Below are positions 47,401 through 56,999 of a DNA stretch of 64,000 nucleotides, piece by piece. Both the position numbers and the translations under genes were made by a program. The notes beneath the pieces were generated by a model. That model had not been told where the DNA came from. It searched no databases and saw only the letters and a list, made by a program, of their open reading frames with translations. Source of the stretch: Strongylocentrotus droebachiensis (lineage: Eukaryota > Echinodermata > Echinoidea > Camarodonta > Strongylocentrotidae); the NCBI GenBank assembly GCA_035222895.1, contig JAVYIG010000313.1:402001-466000 (forward strand). Direction: 5' to 3'. Within the stretch, counting starts at the first letter, position 1. Every line of letters starts with the position of its first letter.

Positions 47401-49992
47401 TGTATTTGTCCTCTCAAGATCTTGGATATTCTATCAAAGAAAATTGGGTCCTGAAAGTTACTTTCTATAATTCTTTCTTTTTTAAAAGATATTGTGTGTT
47501 TTGCAAATAAAATAACTTTGTATGCACACGCAAACTCCTTTTAGAAAACATTTAATAATTTATCATTTTTGTAATATTTTAGTCTACGTCTTTTTCAGAC
47601 AAGTATATCATAAGATTGATAATCTGGTTACAAATATAACACTTTGTCATACATATTCCTATTCAAAATTCACTTTGATCATTTTTTTTCCTTTTGTTTT
47701 ACATTAGATTACTTTCAATCATATTCCGGCTTTACATAATTTACAAACAACCACGATAAGTTCAATTGTGAATTAGAGTTGAAATAAACTTTAATGCTGA
47801 TAAACTGCATGAGTTCTTTTTATTAAAGCCCATTTTAATTTTTGTATCTCACCAGGATAGACTCTTCTAGGTCAGCTTTGGAGTCTTTGGAGTCCTAAAA
47901 AAAATATATTAACAAAAGTCAAAGATCAAGATAACATTGGATATCATTATGACAATTGAAAAAGAAGTTAATTTAGAAAATATTTATCCAAAAAAAAAAA
48001 TCTGACTAAATTTTATTGTGTTTTTCAGAATTCCATTTGATATTAACAGAATAAGATTTTCTTTTTGCTTCATTTTTATATTTGATCTTCTTCTTTTCTT
48101 TTTTTCAACACCTATTAGCATTTTTGGCACTTGGCCTTATATTAGCTGAATTCTTGGAAGCAAATATACAGGAGGGCTTAAAAGCATAAAAGGTGATGGA
48201 TATCAATAGCATACATCGAATCTCAGACAAATTAATGTTTGACTTAGTCATAAATTTTACCTGGATGGTGTTGTTGAGCTTTGAGATGACGTGGCGCTGT
48301 CTGCTCCATGTGGAGCTGAAATAGTTAGCTAGGCCAGCAGGAGCATGGTGACCGGATACTCCAGCGATCTCTTTGCAGGTCTTCAAGAGTGCCTCATTAC
48401 CCTGAAATCAAAGATGGAAAAAGATGAAAGCAACTTTGAAATTACATGAAGATTTTGATTGAAATCGTAACATTAAAGATATCTGTGATTTTCAAATAAA
48501 CTGTGCATAATCTTATAGGGAAAGAAGACATATGACTTACCTATATGCTAATTATTTCGTTTACCAACTAAAATACCATTGTTTTTTGTTTTGTTTTTTA
48601 TGAATGAAGATATTGCGAATCCCATACCAAGATTACCACGGAATTCAGCTTGTAAACATCAATCGGTTTTAACTTCTATAGCGATCATAGAATGCTTTTT
48701 TGTGAATAAGTTAACATCTACCTGAGATTTTGATTTATTTTAGGCATTTTAATATGGACATTGCTTCGAAACACGGAAATAGATATGGGAATAATATTCA
48801 ATTTAAGTAACAATTTAGGCCAACCTAAATTGATGACTGCACAAAGCATGAGTTAAAGACCATAATGTATTTCGAGCTTTCAATTTACCTTGATGGTTTT
48901 CTCAAGGTAAGCGGTATGCTCTTTTGAGGATCTGATGTATTTCTTGAAGGCTCGTGCAGTCCTGACAGAATTGACCTCGGAACCAAGGTTGAGCTCCTCT
49001 TGTACGTCAAACAAGAGAACATCATGGTCCTTAAAGAGAAATTTGAAAAGATGTGGAGAGAGGATAGAAAAAGAAACCAATGAGAGTGACAGGGAGTGAG
49101 ACGCAAATTGAGAGGGAAATCAATTTTAAAGTATTATAACAATTAAAGAGGCATACTTGTAAAAGTTGTGAAAGTATTCAAAAAATTGTGCTTTTTGAAC
49201 AACTAGAGGTGCAACTTTGAGCCCCGAGGGTGATGCGAGATTTTAGATGAATCTGCACCTTATACAAATGATGGGAGAAAATCATGATTTTTTTTTTTTA
49301 AGCGGGTGGTGAAGTTAAGAAAGAAGAAAAATCATTGTAAATTACCGAAAATATACATTTTGTTTAATTGTTTAATTTCAACCTTTCATATCTCAAGCTA
49401 ATTGTATTTACCTTAAGTTGCTCTGTCATTCTCTTGATCTTGTTGTCTGTAGAGGACATCTTTAGTCTCAGTTTACAGACCATGTCTGCCGGGGTGGTGG
49501 TAGGCGCAAGATCAAAAGATTCTTGAAGGAATGTCAGCAGTAGTGTCACGTGCTGCCAGAGGAATGTATGACAACATATGTTTTTAGTTTCTATGTATCT
49601 GATTTGGGTTTACACAAATAGATGACTTGATAGCCCTTATAATTATAGTCATTTATTTGTAATGAGCTCGTTTTGTCTGTGTTTTTTAATTTATTTAAGG
49701 CCCTTAATACATCGTCATCCCCATCACCCCCCCCCCCCCGCCTCTCTCTATCTAAGTATCTATCTGTCTATCTATTTTCTCTCAACCTATATCTTTTCAC
49801 ATGTAATTTGCATCATAGATCTTCTATATGGTTTCTTTCACTTACTTCGCCACGAATTTTCTGTGATTTGAATGAATCCGCAGGTCGTGCACTCAGCTGT
49901 CCCTTCATGTGGGGCAAGATGGTATCGCCCATCTTCCTCAGTCTACTTGGTAGAAGAGGAAGGTTTTTCTTCTGCTTTACTGTGACACTCAT
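31809..49992 (-). CDS. giant coiled-coil protein with C-terminal protein kinase, 39 exons, complete, unnamed
   Basis: Exons in transcript order: 49846-49992, 49412-49552, 48889-49029, 48261-48401, 47853-47894, 47326-47430, 46979-47083, 46449-46553, 46057-46131, 45823-45927, 45576-45680, 45200-45259, 44955-45059, 44413-44508, 43850-43954, 43219-43323, 42899-42979, 42270-42395, 41658-41783, 41292-41417, 40939-41064, 40464-40589, 40111-40236, 39719-39889, 39306-39476, 38750-38875, 38294-38419, 37701-37823, 37232-37360, 36732-36857, 36199-36324, 35639-35764, 35335-35439, 34952-35056, 34403-34507, 33705-33881, 33355-33416, 33029-33136, 31809-32760. All are GT/AG and all but the last two introns are phase 0. 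The product is about 1,785 aa: N-terminal repeat region 1-190, coiled coil about 205-1412, linker, kinase about 1520-1785. No signal peptide or membrane segment. A cytoplasmic, probably dimeric or filamentous kinase is inferred. Very small extra exons could have been missed. No named orthologue recognised. Confidence 0.88.
33029..33881 (-). CDS. linker exons between coiled coil and kinase (33705-33881, 33355-33416, 33029-33136)
   Basis: Three exons encode about 116 residues. The first has a small hydrophobic stretch (MAAAAIQYGVVETVGD) and then a helix ending KKTKETFEEM. The second is a short Gly/Pro-rich piece (ISIPGIGDPLLECGDS). The third is a basic helix (ELKEMLKEFQYQ, LIKKLIYELS). Here intron phase switches from 0 to 2, which marks the seam between the repeated coiled-coil exons and the kinase exon. 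Confidence 0.85.
34403..38875 (-). CDS. distal coiled-coil exon block (10 exons, 35- and 42-residue modules)
   Basis: In transcript order the exons are 126, 126, 123, 129, 126, 126, 126, 105, 105 and 105 nt, all phase 0. Most 42-residue modules begin with a hydrophobic-Leu pair (VL, DL, IL) and several end in (Y/C)Q, for example NKKYQ, QTQYQ, RKECQ. Heptad-spaced Leu/Ile with many Glu/Lys and few Pro or Gly indicate a continuous coiled coil. A (CT)n microsatellite serves as the polypyrimidine tract of the 38294-38419 exon. Confidence 0.88.
38424..38605. repeat. (GA)n microsatellite and GA-rich flank, intronic
   Basis: A perfect GA run at about 38,424-38,457 and imperfect GA/GGGA sequence to 38,605. 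On the gene strand it reads (CT)n and ends two bases before the 'tag' acceptor of exon 38294-38419. Confidence 0.9.
39306..39889 (-). CDS. tandemly duplicated acidic exon pair (2 x 171 nt)
   Basis: Exons 39719-39889 and 39306-39476 each encode 57 residues beginning EPEESF and ending APKQRQ, with FEWDDD or LEWDDE in the middle and a shared PRSDSFKEE. They are acidic, Pro-containing and not heptad-like, so they make a flexible break between two coiled-coil blocks. The flanking introns are also similar ('atgaataataatctctggt' next to both), showing duplication at DNA level of about 413 bp. Confidence 0.9.
40111..41783 (-). CDS. A/B alternating 42-residue coiled-coil exons with a recent 826-bp tandem duplication
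   Basis: After exon 41658-41783, exons alternate: A 41292-41417 (ELDNQLTAVNEEKE), B 40939-41064 (ELDEGFADVYAEKQ), A 40464-40589 (ELDNQLTAVNEEKE), B 40111-40236 (ELEEGFAAVYAEKQ). The A pair and the B pair are each nearly identical, and the introns match too, so one A-B unit was duplicated with its introns. Equal offsets (827-828 bp) support a single event. All modules end in QYQ and stay in heptad register. Confidence 0.92.
40834..40845 (-). pseudogene. truncated exon remnant, possible 12-nt microexon (KDKK)
   Basis: The minus strand reads 'aatactaatgacag' then AAGGACAAGAAG and then a 'gtaagt' donor. This is the last 12 nt plus donor of exon 41658-41783, copied by the tandem duplication. The breakpoint falls at a CAG, so a ready acceptor lies in front. 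If spliced it would add KDKK in frame between the B and A exons; otherwise it is a relic. Confidence 0.6.
42270..47894 (-). CDS. proximal coiled-coil exon block (14 exons)
   Basis: In transcript order exon sizes are 42, 105, 105, 105, 75, 105, 105, 60, 105, 96, 105, 105, 81 and 126 nt, all phase 0. The 105-nt exons are five-heptad modules, for example LERTNTNRIVELENELDDL, LVSDLEHKIRDLQI and LEKEIAILQKQKQELK. The 75-, 60-, 96- and 81-nt exons break the heptad count and may introduce skips or short hinges; THHNTAEFSRKSGFNF (60 nt) is not coiled-coil-like. Confidence 0.85.
43436..43760. repeat. long pyrimidine-rich tract, intronic
   Basis: About 320 bp of almost pure T/C on the plus strand lie between exons 43219-43323 and 43850-43954. 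Open frames rich in Phe/Leu/Ser come from this. A mirror-like pyrimidine tract could form triplex DNA. Confidence 0.8.
48261..49992 (-). CDS. N-terminal exons: start plus three 47-residue repeat-like exons
   Basis: The ATG (49990-49992) lies one base after the acceptor. Exon 1 encodes a basic 49-residue leader (MSVTVKQKKNLPLLPSRLRK). Exons 49412-49552, 48889-49029 and 48261-48401 are each exactly 141 nt, phase 0. Each has an LL pair near its position 5, a middle Arg/Lys helix and an end like QLK, TIK or TIQ, suggesting three degenerate copies of one helical module. Function unknown. Confidence 0.82.
49207..49260. repeat. short inverted-repeat element
   Basis: It is bounded by 'aggtgca' and 'tgcacct', with 'gagccccgagggtgatg' inside. 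It lies in an intron of the kinase gene. Probably a mini-MITE, though the evidence is short. Confidence 0.35.
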
Positions 49993-50009
49993 TCTGAAAC
50001 GAACAAAAT

Positions 50010-50065
50010 AGCGGAAGTAGTAGTAGTAGTAGTAGTTGTAGTAGTAGTAGCAGTGGAAGTAGTAC
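50010..50065. repeat. (AGT)n microsatellite
   Basis: Imperfect 'agt' triplets immediately upstream of the kinase gene's first coding exon, in the putative 5' UTR intron. Confidence 0.85.
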
Positions 50066-50428
50066 TAGAACTAGTAGTAGCGCCAGCAGCTGCAACACAC
50101 TGGGATACTATATTACTAACTTATATATTAATATTATTACCACCACTAACAATGCCGTCATCATCAACATCATCATCTCGATTTTATAGAATCGAACAGT
50201 ATACATTTATATGGACCTCGTTTAAATATGACTCCAAAACAAGAAAGCTCAATTTCATACTTATGACTGTGAACAAAAAATCGTACTAATAATACAAAAA
50301 TGAAACAACTATTTTAAAGTTGGCTATGCAAAGTACGTTCAAACGAAAATGGACAATTCACGGGACTTAGGGCCTTTATATATTCACCTGAAAAGCATAG
50401 AAAATCAAACCAAAAAGTTTCATATTAC

Positions 50429-50570
50429 CTGTAATGTCACGTAGTTTGCTTTCCGTTCAATGATTCCAAGAATTAACGTTTTAAACGTTAATATTACTCG
50501 AAGTTTCGATGAGGCAATAGCTTAACGTGTTCGCTAGTATGCTGCATTAATCATTGTGAAGATTGGTTGC
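50429..50570 (-). other. putative non-coding first exon of the coiled-coil kinase gene
   Basis: On the minus strand a consensus-like donor 'acattacag|gtaata' ends a possible exon at 50,429. The next acceptor is 'gtttcag' at 49,994-49,996, which leads straight into the start codon. The 5' limit is unknown. A short upstream reading frame (ATG at 50,552-50,554, stop at 50,534-50,536) would lie in it if transcription starts further upstream. Confidence 0.4.
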
Positions 50571-50589
50571 TAAGACAGATTCGTAACAC

Positions 50590-50840
50590 GGCTAGAATTT
50601 TGGCTTGATCGTGACGTAATAAAAAACTTTGGACCAATGACAGCGCGTATACACCACTGCGCATGCACAGATCGGGATCAACTTTTGACTGGATCGTGAC
50701 GTAACAATGAACGTCTGTCCAATGAGAGCGCGTATACACTCGTGCGCATGTGTAGCTCAGGGAGCAACTTTCGGCTTGTTCGTGACGTAACAATGAAATT
50801 TGACACAATCATAACCACGATGGCCATACGTCACAATGAT
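50590..50840 (-). promoter_or_regulatory. tandem promoter-like array with CRE-like and CCAAT motifs
   Basis: Three diverged units of about 86 bp lie just upstream of the kinase gene. 'gtgacgtaa' occurs at 50,611, 50,696 and 50,782 and an inverted 'tacgtca' near 50,829. CCAAT ('accaatgac', 'tccaatgag') follows the first two, with 'agcgcgtatacac' and 'tgcgcatg' in both. 'tgacgtaa' is a CREB/ATF half-palindrome variant. The position fits a proximal promoter; no TATA box is obvious. Confidence 0.5.
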
Positions 50841-51059
50841 GTGCGCTCAACGATCACATCTCTTTCGTCTCCCCCATCCCCACCCCTTTGCCTTGATCCC
50901 CTCTAGAAAATCCCCGGGAGAAAATCACATGGTTTTTATATATGGTAAATCTATATGACTGTATACTCATATTCATTCACTTCATCCCCTTGCAATGCTA
51001 GATAATGCATACTCCAATAATACAGGGCGGCGATTTAAGAGATCGAGGGACAGAGACGC

Positions 51060-51240
51060 TTCCCCTAGCAATTGATCAGAGGGTCGTCCCCCCCCCCCCA
51101 AAAAAAAAAAAGAAGATGAAGAAGAAGAAGAAGATAGAAATGATAACATTAAATAATAATACTGATAACATTAAATAATAATAATGATGACATTAAATGA
51201 TAATAATGATAATAATAAAATAACAGTAACAAAAAAATAT
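51060..51240. repeat. C/A homopolymers, (GAA)n and AAT-rich repeat
   Basis: A C-run and an A-run at about 51,086-51,110, then 'gaagaagaag', then 'aataataatgat' type repeats. No gene in 50,840-52,240. Confidence 0.75.
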
Positions 51241-51719
51241 ATATGTTGTCAATGATTTAGAGATACCTATATCCATTGAAAAGAAAGAGGGAAAACTTTG
51301 ATATACCTATATGATGAAAAGTGCTGTAAATGCTAAATAAAAAAATAAAAAGTGCCATTTTGGGGGCTACACGAACTGAAAAATTGATAGGTTTAATATC
51401 CCCAGGATTACACTAGAATGCAAAATGCAAAATTATTCATATTCGGGAGCAAAATTCCTATGGTATGATCACAATCGCAAATTATTTCCGTGTGTTCCCA
51501 AATGGATGTCATCAGTAATAAAACTGATCTAGAGGAAATTGTATTCTCTGCATTTAATCTGACTAGGGTAAAGCAATTGATATGGAAAATTAAATTTGTT
51601 GTTACTTTTGTTCAGACAAGCATGGCAGTTTGAACACAAATCTAACTATGTCAAATAAATAAATGAATACAGATAATGGTAAATATAAGGTTTAATGACG
51701 TATGGTCAAAATGACGTTG

Positions 51720-51912
51720 CAGCAGAGGGGGAGAGGGGAAAGAGAGGAGAGAGAGATAGAGAGAGGGAGAGAGAGAGATAGAGAGAGATGGGAAGGAAAA
51801 AGAAAGTGAGAGAGGGGGAAGATTGGGGAGATGGAGGGGGGGGGGCTACTGTATAATCAGTGGCTTTTTGCTGACCAAGCTGTTGGCACATGGGGATGGT
51901 CTACTCTCTCTC

Positions 51913-51954
<42 letters not shown>

Positions 51955-51955
51955 C
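51720..51955. repeat. (GA)n and (CT)n microsatellites facing each other
   Basis: GA-rich 51,720-51,842 and CT-rich 51,903-51,955 flank a short unique spacer and can pair as an inverted repeat. Confidence 0.85.
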
Positions 51956-52257
51956 CCTGTCTTCTCATGGTACATGATTTGTGGACAAACGCCTTACTAA
52001 AAAAATGACACTGATGGGCTTGGGCTAATTTTATAGTTTATGGCTTCCCTATGATTATGAAGAAGAAAAAAAAGATCCATTGAAAAACATTCACATTGCA
52101 GGTATTTCAGTATTTTTTAAAAAAGATCGAGTTCCCACGCTCGCTTGGGGACATATCCTAAATCACTTACAGAGTTAAAGTATGTTTCTTTACTGGGTAT
52201 CACGTGACGTCTCGTCTCACCATCATTGCTACCCCCAACCGGTCTGTGTATCGAGGG

Positions 52258-52855
52258 AAAATGCTCGCTAATTCAAAATCATTGTACCCCAGATGTAATG
52301 GGGGTTCATAACGAATATTGCCTCTAAAGAAAATGTTTCACTGTTTAATCGAGTTTTATCAGCTTCGTACGTAAAAAATGCTCGCTAATTCAAAATCATT
52401 GTACCCCAGATGAAATGGGGGTTCATAACGAATATTCACTCTAAAGAAAATGTTTCACTGATTAATGGAGTTTTATCAGCTACGTCCGTAGAAAATGCTC
52501 GCTAATTCAAAATCATTGTACCCCAGATGTAATGGGGGTTCATAACGAATATTACCTCTAAAGAAAATGTTTCACTGATTAATAGAGTTTTATTAGCTAC
52601 GTCCGTAAAAAATGCTCGCTACTTCAAAATCATTGTACCCCAGATGTAAATGGGGGTTCATAACGAAAATTCCCTCTAAAGAAAATGTTTCACTGATTAA
52701 TAGAGTTTTATCAGCTACGTACAGTACGTTAAAGATGCTCGCTGCTTCAAAATCATTGTACCCCAGATGTAATGTGGGGTTCATAACGAATATTGCCTCT
52801 AAAGAAAACGGTTCACTGATAAGGGGATTTTGCCAGCTACGTGCGTTTCCGAGCG
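52258..52855. repeat. 117-bp minisatellite, about 5 copies
   Basis: 'atgctcgct' recurs at 52,261, 52,378, 52,495, 52,612 and 52,735, at spacings 117, 117, 117 and 123. Each unit contains 'caaaatcattgtaccccaga', 'gggttcataacgaa', 'ctctaaagaaaa' and 'ttttatcagct'. The last unit is the most diverged. 117 is a multiple of three, so open frames run through part of the array, but there are no other coding signs. Confidence 0.92.
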
Positions 52856-52869
52856 TATATCGATTCATT

Positions 52870-55000
52870 TAATGATGCCATGATTGATTCCTTAATGCTG
52901 TTGGATATTTAAGATACCCTAGAAAAAAGGAAGCAGATATTCCACCGAAAGTAAGTTAAATGAATCAAAATAATGTAATTTAACAGAATTGGAAACGGTG
53001 ATTGAATTCCACCACTTTTTTGTTGCATATCTACTCCATCACGCTACTCTTTGTTTTACCTCGATAATTTCTCCTCCTACCTCCGCTAATTCCTTTAGGG
53101 ACATTAGACCTACATTGAGTTTTGTCAGTTGTTTTAGAATTAGATTTCATGCATTACTCAAAACCTCTTCAACAAGCAATCAGTAAAATGTCACACGTAT
53201 TGTTTTACCTCCGGCACTAGAGAGTTTGACGAAAGCGTTATCCCATCAGCTGAAATCATGATAAATCCTCTCGTGATTTCCTTAAAGAATGACGCCGACA
53301 GGAACTGTTGATCAAAGTCATGATTTTTTTTGGATGGGGACCAATGGCGGCGATCCCAATGGGCGGGGCAGGGGGCAATGTCCTGAAGTTTATTCCATAC
53401 ATGTACTCTTTCTGATAAACGTATTAAACTGACTGTACTATGTGTACAAATATCCTAAAAAAACTAGTCAGTTTATATTTATAAAAAAAGAACTTAATTA
53501 GGCCTATAGAAACATCGAGAAGTAGAAAAATATACGTTACTAAGGGGGACACTTCATTCCGTTATTACTTGGAGAATTTCAGTTTTGAAAGGATAGAAAC
53601 CACTAGCTTCTCGGGGGGGGGGGCAAGCGGGCTGAATCCTCCCTCACGCGCGGACCACGCCCCTCCCCCTACAATAGAAGTAATCGATCGATGAATGCTA
53701 TACTTAAAACAAACAATTTAAGACAACAAGCAATAGATGATTAGTAGCTTAGCAGTCTTATACTCTAAACAGAGCTTCCAATATTCATGAGAACTGTGGT
53801 ATCCTAGGCTAACAAATTTTCTCGGAACTGATTTGAGGATTCCGCCATTTTACAGATAAGCCCATCTTATGTCATGCGAGTATTACCTCTAAAGAATAAC
53901 AAACAGTGAGTTATACATTCATGTATATCAGCTAAATTTTGAAGCAAAACTCGTCTGAAAAGTCGAAGAAAAATTATAAAAGGAAAGACGTTTTTTCAAG
54001 TGTCTAAAACGCAGAAAACCCCTGACGCTTCTGGGACATTATGTTTCAGCCCTCCTTATCACATAAATATCAGCACACGCCCGTGGAAACATGTTTTGAA
54101 AGAAATTTTCTCCTAGGCTCTGAATTCCCGGAGTATTTAGTTAGTACTTGGTTAGATGACAGCGCTCACTCCGTGGTTGTACTGGTACAACTGTCGATTG
54201 CGCACTCCCCGTATAGGTTTTGGAATCATCAAAGTTGTAAATTGAATCAATCATGTTGAAAATCCCCGCAGTACATGAAAAGCAACAACACTGGAACTAC
54301 CATTGTGACATAAAACATGGTCCTGAGTTTTATTTTCTTATCATAATTTATAATATAAGCATGAGGGAATTTAAAGCAATACTTTTTGTGATGGATTGAT
54401 ACTTCTCTATAAATGAAAAAAGAGTATTAAAAAGCTCACAAACTATTATTTCTCCTTACCAACACTCATCTCTCTTTAACTGAGAGCGCCAGCTCCTATC
54501 GATTCAAGCCAGTCTAACCGTCAAGACAAGAACCACCAGTTCAGTGACAAGAACCCCACTACTGTCACACGCTCGAAATCTAGTGATTAATACGTTTTCC
54601 CGTATATTTGGACGCTTGAAAACGACAGCGCTCTCCAGTCTCTATCGAAAGGAGAATGACTAATTGTTATGATCTTTGATTCCTCAAACAAAATTCCTAT
54701 CAATGTATAAAAAAAAACTAATCACCACACCGTGTATAGAATGGGGGAAAGAGGGAGCAACAGACAGAGATGGATGTTCGAATGAGGTTATCGAGTCCAT
54801 TAAATTATCTTTCCTGCTATTACTGTCCGTGTATTATAAGTACAAGGGGCATACCTGGAATTTGATCAAAGGAAGGGGGAATCGGACAAAATAATTTTGT
54901 AATTATTTAACAATGCTGATAAACCAACAATGAAAAGTAAATAAATGTTCATATTTACAAATGAAGGTACAGAATATAGTTACGATTCTGACAACAACAC
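52870..55000. other. intergenic, nothing firm
   Basis: It contains a G-run at about 53,611-53,622 followed by 'cacgcccctccccc', possibly a remnant of the G/C-run element family. No open frame with splice context was recognised. Confidence 0.45.
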
Positions 55001-55008
55001 CTGGGCTC

Positions 55009-55157
55009 CGTGGCATAAAACTTATCATTGATGGTATCTTTGCCATCAATGGCAACTACCATGGAAACAGAGCTCAACAGCAAATCAAAACCAAGGTTCC
55101 CATGGTACTATTGATGGCAAAGTTACCATTAATGGTAACTTTTTGTGCAACAGGGCC
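55009..55157. repeat. short MITE with 'gggc-c-gt-gca-aaaa' inverted ends
   Basis: The left end 'gggctccgtggcataaaact' and the right end 'actttttgtgcaacagggccc' are inverted copies. Further in, 'tgatggtatctttgccatca' and 'gatggcaaagttaccatta' pair. About 150 bp, non-coding. Confidence 0.75.
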
Positions 55158-56284
55158 CTGTTATGCAGATTTGTCGACAGAAACAGTGAAATAATGCGCG
55201 GCGGTGTCAACTCCCCTCCCCCCTTCCATCAAAGCGAAATTGCTGAAGAGAAATTTCAGGGGGACGGTAATAACAATAAAGTGACTAAAAATCATTAGAG
55301 GACTGCATTTTCAAGGAAACACACGCAGCTTGAGGGGTGATCATTTTAAGGATTTATCCACCATTAAGAAATGTTTTGTGCTGTGGCTGATTTGAACATT
55401 CAATCACGGAAAAGATTACTTTGATGAGGAAAAACTGAAAAAGGCCGACAAATATCAAAGTCCCTGAGGAATACATGTGCATTTAACTTGTTTACTATGG
55501 AGCCTTTTTACCGGTCGACAAATTAACAACCCAGACCTACATATTTTCCTTTTTACACACACTTTCCGGAAATAAGTTTGATTTTTGCTCAAATACATTT
55601 ATTTATAATTGTCCTCAACATCCATGACATTTACCTTAATTGTTACTCTTCCTCTCTCTCTCTGAGAAATGAAGTATTTTACATCAGAAAATTGAAGATT
55701 TTTTGGTTAGATGTGAATTATTTATATATCAAAAGTATGTAGTATTTGGGATTAGGTTTAGAATCGCGATCAATTAAACCGTTCATGGACGGAAAAAAAG
55801 ATTCACCGACTTTAACTCTGTCTTTAAAAGACAAAATCAAGGAATGGACAGCGATTGTTTGATTAAACATTGATAAGCACTTGTATTGACATGCCACAGA
55901 AGAATGATCAAACCCCGATTATTTAAAAACAAATACGGATGTCAATGTGCCAAGCAAAAGCACGCATACGAGGGCGTTGCTGGGATAGTTTGAATATGGA
56001 AAGGGGCAAATGATGTGGACGAAAATTTGTCGACAAGTTGAACCCAATTTTGTTGAACCCAACAACCATAATAAAACAGGGATATGGTCCTCTCATTTTC
56101 AAATGTGACGTTCGGGGCTCTAAGTAGATTTGACATGCCTGATGAAGCAAGAGAAACAAAATTCAAAGGTTTAATTTTCGCCGAGAATAATAATTTCGGA
56201 AAGAAACGGATTAGGTGACGGCAGTTGAGAAATCGCCGACAGAGACACCGTATCACACATACACTCCTTTACAAAACTGACGCC

Positions 56285-56540
56285 AGTGGCGGATACAGCG
56301 TGGGGGCTTGGGGAGGTGGCAAGGGCACCCATCCCTGGCAAAAAAGAAGAAGAGGGTAACCACAATTTTACCTCTTTTTTTGTTGCTTAATCGGGGGGGG
56401 GGGGGTGTTGAGTAAAAAAAAATAGTGCTCACTCCCTCCCCCGTTGAGCACAAAAATAATAGTAATTTAGTGCTCATTACCCCCCCCCCCCCCTCCCCCT
56501 CCCCCTCCCCCTTCACCCTCTCGCCGCCGACTGGATCCCT
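56285..56540. repeat. G/C-homopolymer repetitive element
   Basis: It starts 'agtggcggatacagc', has a 14-G run near 56,393 followed by 'ttgagtaaaaaaaaa', repeated 'tagtgctcact/att', a C-run near 56,480 and '(ctcccc)n', and ends near 'ccgactggatccc'. Related by these blocks to 13,430-13,550. Confidence 0.55.
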
Positions 56541-56999
56541 CTCTGACTGACGCTCCTAAAGTGTGTGTCTCTTTGTCATATTTTGCGTGATGGTTGATAA
56601 GGATATCCCTTTTACGGTATTGAAAGTGAAGAAGTAAACAAATTGCATCAAATGCCAAGCTTATCTATAGGGATAAATCTGGCTACACAATGACATGTTA
56701 CACTTTACTTGTCACTGTTTCGAGGAATTCGATGTTATCTAATGAATTTTGTGTATTTATTTCAGATCATGTTTCTTGTTGCTGAACTTTAAACATCGCT
56801 CCACAAAACCAAACATGTTGATTTTTCCAGAAATCTGTAAAGTATATATCTCTCCCCCCCCCCCTTCTCCTTGCCCTCTCCTCTCTCCCACTGAGTGTGT
56901 TTTTCTTCTCTCTACATTGCAGAGTTGCATGTATTTTTTTGTCAATCGCCCCCCCCCTTTATCTCTCTGACTCTTTTCAATTCTATCATATTTTTCTCC

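Noticed and set aside
50560..50575. RFX X-box ('ggttgctaagacag')
   Set aside because: Only a half-site matches; the second half and the central AT are missing.
50551..50808. 85-codon minus-strand frame upstream of the kinase gene
   Set aside because: It runs through the tandem promoter-like repeat and has no coding signature.
52258..52855. CRISPR array
   Set aside because: The whole 117-bp unit repeats with no unique spacers, and the genome is eukaryotic.
52593..52872. Open frames with an internal repeat
   Set aside because: They traverse the 117-bp minisatellite; no start context, splice sites or codon bias.
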